Positions 57,575 to 64,000 of a stretch of DNA of 64,000 nucleotides are shown here, in pieces. The stretch comes from Armigeres subalbatus. Its lineage: Eukaryota > Arthropoda > Insecta > Diptera > Culicidae. The stretch is from assembly GCF_024139115.2 (NCBI RefSeq), contig NC_085141.1:36276120-36340119 (forward strand). The letters are read 5' to 3'. The notes below the pieces were generated by a model. That model did no database searches. It worked only from the letters and a program-made list of their open reading frames with translations, and had not been told where the DNA came from. How positions within the stretch are numbered: the stretch's first letter is position 1; the number at the start of each line of letters is the position of its first letter. The position numbers and the translations under genes are program-made.

Positions 57575-57700
57575 CATTTGGCCGCAAGGGTCGTTTGGCC
57601 AAATTCCATATGATTTTAGTGTTAATGCCGAAATGTGAATTGAAAGTGAGAGGTGAGAAGTGAGAAATAATAAATGAGAAGTGATAAGTGTGAAATGGGA
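57575..57700. repeat. TTTGGCC and GAGAAGTGAGAAG minisatellite patch
   Basis: A short GGCCGCAAGGGTCGTTTGGCC patch in the theme of 53140-53800 is followed by GTGAGAAGTGAGAAATAAT-type purine units. The same two themes are joined again at 58795-59290. Confidence 0.65.
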
Positions 57701-58794
57701 ACATAACACAACTCCACATCACATAGAAAACTTTTGTCAGTCGTACGATTCATAATAAAGAATTAACAGCAGCGCTGCGATCGGAAGTCAAATTTAAAGT
57801 TTTGTGCCATGACAAATGTTTTGAAAAAAAAATTCCTCCTTGGTATGCTCACTCGTTCTATGCGCGCGTGAATAAAAACGCCATCAAAAATAAGTTTTGG
57901 ACAACTACAATAAAATTAGGGTGCCCATAACCGATTTTTGCAGCTTTTTTGGAATGTGAAGAAAAAAAATGTCACTAAAAAAATGTTTATGGCAATCGTC
58001 ATTGATCTTGAGGATAATTTAACTGTTATAAATACGCATTGAAACGCACTATTTCAATTAAATCACTTCGATTTATGATACGTTGAAAAAGTTTAATAAA
58101 ACTTTCGTGTTGTTTTTCGTGTAAAAAAAATGTTCTGAGTTCAAAGTAGAGATGTCTATTTGGTTTGATGTTGACAGTTGTCAGAATGACAGAATATGTC
58201 ACCTGTGAAAAGATATGTAGGGATGCCCATAACTGAACGGTGCCTAAAACCTAACCTCTTCCCCTAGCATTGGTGACCTCCCCGTCAATAAAAATCAATT
58301 AAAAACGCAGCAGGTCACAATTGAGTTGTCACATCCTTTCCTAGGTTTTGCAAAATCCGGGCTTTAATATTGCTATGTGCCTATGATCACATATGTGTAG
58401 CAATCGACAAAAGTAGACATGGGAGAAATGGAACGATGAAGTTTGTGAAATGTAGAGGTAGTATGCAAATCTCAATGATTTTCTGAAAATTCCCAAAAAA
58501 TGCACAAACACTTTATCCAGTTGGAATCTTTGGTAGAAACATTTCATTAGTATTTGAGTGCAAACTAATTGCGAAAATTTTTGTACACAGCACATCAATG
58601 TTTGTACACAGTGTACCAGCAATAACATTTCCATTGTTACGGTAATGTGGTCACTTTGTTTGATTTTACAAAACAACTTGGTAGTTTTTTCTAGATTTTT
58701 CGAACGAACTTTCTTATTTTACCAGGTAAGCTGATATAACTAGCAATTTGAAGATGATTCATGACCTAATCGACATATATACAGATGTTTCAAA
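57701..58794. other. Spacer, no supported gene
   Basis: A minus-strand open frame at 58341-58676 is rich in Cys, His and Phe without a pattern I recognise, and lies in AT-rich repetitive-looking DNA. Nothing else was seen. Confidence 0.35.
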
Positions 58795-59290
58795 TATGCG
58801 ATCGTGGGCTGAATAGAACATTTGGCCGAATAGGTTATTTGGTTGAATAGGAAGTTTGAAAAGAGGGAAATGAGGTGTGAAAAAGGAGACGACTCACTTC
58901 TCGCTGTACAAAGAGAGAAGCGCGAATTACGTAATGAAATGTCTCACTACGCACTTCGCGCTAGTAACTATTTTCAGTGAGCAGTAAGAAATTAGGAGTG
59001 AGAAGTGAGACGTCTCACGTCTCACTCTTTATTTCTCACTTCTCACAGTTAAAAGTGAGTCGTGCGAAGTGAGAAGTTAGTAGTGAGAAGTGAGCGGTGA
59101 TAAGTGAGCCAAATGACGTATTCGGCCAAATGTCCTTTTCGGCCAAATTCGATCTATTCGATCAAATGACCTATTCGACCTGATGACCCGTTCGGCCAAA
59201 TGCTTTCGTCCAGATGGACTTCGGACTAATGGTTTGTTCGGCCTAGTGGCATTCGGCCGAATGGGTTTCGTCCAAACGACCCTTCTCCAC
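58795..59290. repeat. Degenerate TTTGGCCGAAT minisatellite with purine-rich core
   Basis: Flanks carry TTTGGCCGAATAGG and TTCGGCCAAATG units. The core at 58900-59105 is a run of GAGAAGTGAGA/TCTCACTTCTC motifs in both orientations, able to form hairpins. Confidence 0.8.
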
Positions 59291-61338
59291 CAGGAAAATT
59301 AAAAGTCGTGAACCATTCAAAGAATTTTTCATAGAAATCCTTAATTAAAGTGAAGTTATTAATAAATAGATAAACCTGTCATGTTTTGATGAACATTAGA
59401 ATCGTAACGAATAGCTTTAAAAACAACAATAATAATCATCGCTACGCCAGCTGCATTGGAAAACTTTCTCTATCAAACAACAAAGCTTCACAGCTACTAA
59501 AATAGAATTTACAAAGCAAACTTCCTCTACCCGTCGGAAGAGCTTACAACTTTCCACTACACTAGTCAAACATCTCCGGTAAACTTTCAGACTCAAAACC
59601 AGTTCTGGTCATCACAGATCTACAACTCACGTTAACATTGAGTTCGTTTGCAATTTCCTATTACCCGCGTCAGACACGGACTATATGCTTCGTCGACAGC
59701 AACTCTCTGACATCGCCATCATTATATTCGGGGCGTGCAACAGCCGCCACCCTCAAAGTGTGTTTTCCGGATATTGGGGAGGATATTACAAAAAGGACAT
59801 CTACCAAGGAGTGTAATTGTCGCTGACAAACGCAAGAAAACAATCAACGAAAGAGAATAGCGATAATGTCTGTGTCCCTATCCGCAGAGGATAAAGACAA
59901 CGTTACGCTCAAATTTATCTGCTCAAATTCAAACTGCGATTGTTTTTATAGTTAAAAGACGAAACTAAGATCATATCAATAGATGGCTGTGTTTTTGTCC
60001 AAATGTTGACAACCAATAGTTTGTTTTGTCGAAAAATACTTCAAAACCGATGATTTTTTGAAGCCAGTTGTGCTACCCTGACATTTGTAAGAGAGGACCA
60101 CGTTGTTGTCATTGGCTATTAGTTTAATTTTACATTCGCTGATATTAGTGCCTTGGTAGTACTAATGTCCATTTACCAAAGTGTGTAAATTTTGGTGGTT
60201 CGTTCAGAGCGATTCTCCCCTACACGGTGGGGAATGCTGTGGTACGTTCCACGGAAACTTTCTGCGTTTGTTTATCGAGTTGCTTCGAAAGTTGTCCCGT
60301 GCATTCGCCATTTCACTGCAACTTAGGAACAAGATCATATTTACACATTATCTTCCGAGTTGCCTCGTTCTGTAAGGGCTGGAAATCAAGCAGCGTAAGA
60401 TGGTTCCTCGTCCAAAGCTATCAGTTGGCGAGGTGTACATACTTTGGTAAGCGTTTTATAATGAAATTCCTCACGGTTCGATACAAATATGGACGAACAT
60501 TTTTCAATTCGTCAAATTAGACAATGATACGGAGCAAAAAGTTAAAAAAGTATCACGTTAATCATTGAAGATAAACAATGAACATTCATGTTCATGTCGA
60601 TTGCAATTTCGATTCCAATTCAATCTGATAAAATATTTGTAGTAATGACCTAGATATCCGAATGAAAAATAACTCTAATTCACAAAAACATTCCTATTTT
60701 TTTTTATTTTACAAAACTAGCGTGGTTTCATCGTACAGATCTATCCAAGTTCCACCTTATTATTCAAGAACAAATTTTCAAAACGACCTAGCATTGAGGT
60801 CATTAATTATTAGACTCATTTTCAGTATGAAACAAAGATACAGGTTTTTATTCCCTAGTTACGAGCAAATTAGGAGTAATACACAAAACACTAATGTTTT
60901 GCGTACACATGTACAGATATACAAACGATTCGTATATAACTCCATGGGCCTCCAAAAACATTTGAGCATTCAGTACAGCAGATAGGAACATCATTATAAC
61001 TATTTTGTGGTGAGAAACTTGATATTCCACTATTTGACTGTATTTAATTTAGTGACAGCGCATATTGCGACAGTTTATGAGTGGGTACGAATTTGGGCAA
61101 CTTACTGGCGTTCTTCCCACAGCTCGACCTAATACCTTAATCTACAAAAGAAGCATCACTGTCGTAAGAAACTTCAGGATCTTCACTCCATTAACGGCTT
61201 AGCATGTTCCCGTTCGTTCGCTAAATAAAGCGAAAATCCCTTTCTCCTGGAAGGTAGAGTCGCCTGCCTGCCTGTGCTAACGAGAAGTTATGCCGGTTCA
61301 TGCGGCAACCAACACCACACATTCGGAAAGGTACTCAC
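59291..61338. other. Low-copy-looking interval without a proven gene
   Basis: Coding-like short frames occur: ATG at 59685 (43 codons), ATG at 59866 (about 30 codons) and ATG at 60400 running 47 bases into a good splice donor (TTTG then GTAAGC at 60447). None has a recognised domain. The interval lacks the dispersed repeats seen elsewhere and lies downstream of the minus-strand exon at 61339-61490, so it may contain its remaining exons or an intron. Confidence 0.35.
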
Positions 61339-61490
61339 CTGAACGTTCTTGAATTTATGCGAACAGATGATACCGTTGAATAGGCATTTGATGTGATTCC
61401 AGCATCGGGTGGTGTCGCAAACACCCTCCACCCCAGGTCCAGTGCCACAGTTGTGGCTGCCATTGTTCAATGGTTCAAGCTCGTCTGGCG
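61339..61490 (-). CDS. Internal exon of an unrecognised cysteine-containing protein
   Basis: On the minus strand a strong acceptor (a T-rich tract ending CAG at 61493-61491) is followed by 152 open bases and a consensus donor CAG then GTGAGTAC (GT at 61338-61337). The exon starts in phase 1 and ends on a codon boundary. It encodes PDELEPLNNGSHNCGTGPG, then VEGVCDTTRCWNHIKCLFNG and IICSHKFKNVQ: five Cys in about 36 residues (spacing 9, 4, 4, 6), suggesting an extracellular disulfide-bonded domain. Partner exons are not identified. Confidence 0.6.
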
Positions 61491-62309
61491 CTGAAAAAAA
61501 GGGATAGAAATGAAACAAACGAAAAGTTCAATAAAAGGAAATCTTTTCGAGTGAAATGCGTTTTATATATCTTTTCCGTACCATTCTCGTTTATATTATC
61601 ACACCTTAGAATTAAAATGAAACCACATTGGGGATAATACCAATTGTTGGCAGCGTAAGCCCTTCGCCAAGTTGAAAGTTAAAATAATGAATCCTAGAAA
61701 CAAGCTCGTGCAAGCCAACTTCCCTGAATACCTACGAAACTTATTAGTTATTATCTAACAGGGCAATTTTTCTATGTACGAGTTACAGAATTCTTATCAG
61801 CACCACAAAACGTCACCGCTGGAGTGCCTTCGGGAAGACAATCCATCATTCCACGACTGCATATATATATATATAGGGTATCTGTTCCATTATTAATAAC
61901 ATGCTCCTATATCAATAACATTTGCAAAACAGGCAATTTAGGCTCAATTTGTGTCGTGTTTTGTTGTTATCCGACGTGCTCACTGTTGAAAAAAATCACA
62001 AAAATGAGAAATAAAACAATTTGCGCACCAATTCTTTGTTTTCGAATGGTATTGATTTGGGTACATGGTATGAATTCAAGGAGCAGTTCCCCTATATATA
62101 TCAAATTTGCTCAAAATTTACAAGAATCAGCCAATTATTCCAAGGTCTGAATGAGTGCTTTAGTAAATTCGCATCATTAAGTAACTCGGAGCCAGATTCG
62201 ACCATCACAAGGTTGCACCCCATTACCGACGAGTTGACGTCTAAATAATGTTTAATTAAAATGCTTCAAGTCAGAAGGTTCTTTTTTTGTGAGCAGCTAA
62301 ACATTGCAC
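61491..62309. other. Spacer with a possible plus-strand exon near 61800
   Basis: TTCTTATCAG before 61801 is acceptor-like, and the following frame reads HKTSPLECLREDNPSFHDC before running into an (AT)n tract at 61860 and a stop. This is weak. A TTCCATTATTAATAAC-type AT-rich stretch follows with nothing recognised. Confidence 0.3.
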
Positions 62310-62317
62310 CGTCTGGG

Positions 62318-62408
62318 AGGTCACAAGGCTATTTCCATGTTGAACGATGAAACGGAATATTTCATCACAGAGTTTGTGAGGCCCTCCTCGGCTATGATCG
62401 TTGCCAAG
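62318..62408 (+). CDS. Possible exon ending in a good donor, unrecognised
   Basis: The plus frame reads LGGHKAISMLNDETEYFITE, FVRPSSAMIVAK and stops at CCAAG followed by GTAGGA, a good donor. A T-rich acceptor (TTTTTTTGTGAGCAG) lies at about 62283-62297, but the frame has a TAA just after it, so the true exon start is uncertain. The minus strand is also open here, so strand is not secure. Confidence 0.3.
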
Positions 62409-62518
62409 GTAGGAATTATGTAGTGAAGAGGAACATAGGAGCTATAAGATAAAGTGCCGAACAGCTCCCCTGTATCTTGATTTCATACATAAACATGAAA
62501 AAAAGTTTTAATTTTTTT

Positions 62519-62707
62519 TCAATTTATTTTGTTCGTTCTTACAATAATGGGATACATGATACAAGTAATGCAAATTGTCATATGAATTATCAACCTAGTA
62601 TGATTTGCACAAATAAACCTGCCACAATTGTGACAAGCCACAGAAATTTTTCTGACTCTAATCCGAGGACAAAATGAACAACGCTTCATTTCTTTTTGGA
62701 GCATCAC
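62519..62707 (-). pseudogene. piggyBac-type transposase, C-terminal cysteine-rich end
   Basis: The minus-strand frame encodes KRCSFCPRIRVRKISVACHN, CGRFICANHT and a final TICITC. The C-x2-C ... C-x2-C ... C-x2-H ... C-x2-C pattern is the RING-like DNA-binding tail of piggyBac (DDE_Tnp_1_7) transposases. It is cut at its upstream side: from 62712 the satellite module starts. Only about 60 residues remain, so it is a relic. Confidence 0.75.
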
Positions 62708-62711
62708 TTCT

Positions 62712-63205
62712 CCTGTGTGACCCTAAATGGCCGGAACGTAGTTATGACAGCGACTCTCCGTGGACGCGTGTGTACGCCGTGGAGGTCTGACTAGAAGAGA
62801 GAAAAGTCATAGCTTCTATTAACACACGCTGGCATTTTTCTCAAACCCCACATTTCCTTTCCTTTCCACGCAAAAAAAAAATCTTCTAACATAGGATGCA
62901 ATGCTTGTTTTTCTCCTGGATTATTTAAATGACACGAAGGTGAACATCGGTTGCAATTGAGCAACCGGTTAACTCCATTGGCACACCAAAATAGATTTGA
63001 CTCAACATCATGGTTTTAATACTTTCGTTGGAAGATTAGAGAACAACAAATTTATGAAGCCAATGCCCTTCTTTTGTTTGTCAAATACTATGACAATTTC
63101 TTCCGAAAAACATTCCAAATCTTACCTAAATGCAATCCAAAACTAAGAGGTGTTGAACTTCATTACTAATAAGATTTAAGAACAACCTAATAAATATAAG
63201 AAAAT
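62712..63205 (+). repeat. Lead segment of satellite-bearing module, copy 2
   Basis: Aligns with 4541-5048 from the first base (CCTGTGTGACCCTAAATGG). It differs by indels: an extra roughly 120-bp segment at about 63050-63160 here, and a roughly 65-bp segment present only in copy 1. Its left boundary abuts the piggyBac relic. Confidence 0.8.
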
Positions 63206-64000
63206 CCATGCTAATCCAAATTCAATCCGAATCAAATCCAATGCAAATTCAATCAAAATCTAATTCAAATCCAATCTAAATCGAATCCAATCTCAATCCA
63301 ATCCAAACTCAATCCAAATCCAATCCAAATCCAGTTCAAATCCAAATCCAAACCAAATCCAAATCAAATCTAAATCCAATCCAAATCCAATCCAAATCCA
63401 ATCCAAATCCAATCCAAATCCAATCCAAATCCAATCCAAATCCAATCCAAATCCAATCCAAATCCAATCCAAATCAAATCCAAATCCAATCCAAATCCAA
63501 TCCAAATCCAATCCAAATCCAATCCAAATCCAATCCAAATCAATCCAAACCAAACCAAACCAATCCAAACCAATCCAATCCAAACCAATCCAAACCAACC
63601 CAAACCAATCCAAACCAATCCAAACCAATCCAAACCAATCCAAACCAATCCAAACCAATCCAAACCAAACCAATCCAAACCAATCCAAACCAATCCAAAT
63701 CCAATCCAAACCAATCCAAACCAATCCAAACCAATCCAAACCAATCCAAACCAATCCAAACCAATCCAAACCAATCCAAACCAATCCAAACCAATCCAAA
63801 CCAATCCAAACCAATCCAAACCAACCAAACCAATCCAAACCAATCCAAACCAATCCAAACCAATCCAAACCAATCCAAACCAATCCAAACCAACCAAACC
63901 AATCCAAACCAATCCAAACCAATCCAAACCAATCCAAATCCAATCCAAACCAATCCAAACCAATCCAAACCAATCCAAACCAATCCAAACCAATCCAAAC
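63206..64000. repeat. Satellite array copy 2, 11-bp then 10-bp units, continues past the window
   Basis: Degenerate units, then regular 11-bp CCAATCCAAAT units to about 63538, then 10-bp CCAATCCAAA units with rare 9-bp ones up to the window end. The reading frames without stops on the minus strand are repeat artefacts. Confidence 0.95.

Noticed and set aside
58341..58676. 111-codon minus-strand frame rich in Cys, Phe and His
   Set aside because: No signal peptide, domain or regular Cys spacing; AT-rich surroundings make a chance frame likely.
59685..59816. 43-codon ATG frame
   Set aside because: Coding-like composition but no domain, no splice signals, and alternative frames over the same bases are also open.
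60400..60446. Short first-exon candidate (ATG to a GTAAGC donor)
   Set aside because: Only 15 codons; good donor and start context are not enough without a partner exon.
63293..63998. Long Trp/Gly/Leu/Asp frames in the second satellite array
   Set aside because: Same artefact as in the first array.

Overview
The window looks like a piece of a culicine mosquito genome, most likely Aedes. I infer this from Feilai-like tRNA-derived SINEs, Jockey- and RTE-type LINE relics, hAT elements with 8-bp target duplications, many MITE-like repeats and very little single-copy coding sequence. The species is an inference. Nothing suggests a prokaryote: there are no operons, rRNA genes or CRISPR arrays.

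Layout. 1-3367: two adjacent copies of a 1.8-kb non-autonomous hAT-like element; a third copy lies at 26441-28264. 3368-7740: a unique-looking stretch with weak exon candidates, then a repeat module ending in a 1.8-kb satellite of 9-11-bp units, then an RTE reverse-transcriptase relic. 8139-10984: small repeats and one plausible gene of 216 codons on the minus strand, with an inverted copy of its first codons beside it. 11251-24890: a satellite of 23-bp units with two EcoRI sites per unit, about 13.6 kb, with an orientation switch near its left end and higher-order duplications. 24891-29375: low-copy sequence around the third hAT-like copy.

29376-47800 can be read as one minus-strand Jockey LINE, from poly(A) tail to 5' UTR, split by three later insertions. 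An 8.76-kb hAT with an 8-bp duplication sits near its 3' end, an RTE LINE with a 10-bp duplication sits in the RT domain, and a 3.2-kb composite insertion sits in ORF1. The hAT and the composite insertion carry further elements inside them. All the LINE reading frames are broken.

48563-52965 is a foldback-like element with minisatellite ends, a partial internal duplication and nested insertions. 53140-59290 alternates degenerate minisatellites, a Feilai SINE, MITEs and copies of a CA-repeat-bearing element. 59291-62710 is the most gene-like interval: it has a well-supported minus-strand exon, other exon candidates and a piggyBac C-terminal relic. From 62712 to the end a second copy of the satellite module begins and is cut by the window edge.

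There is no visible pathway linking genes. The main content is repeat structure. The strongest observations are the nested Jockey with its target-site duplications, the satellite module with a sharp repeated boundary, the hairpin-forming EcoRI satellite and the foldback composite.
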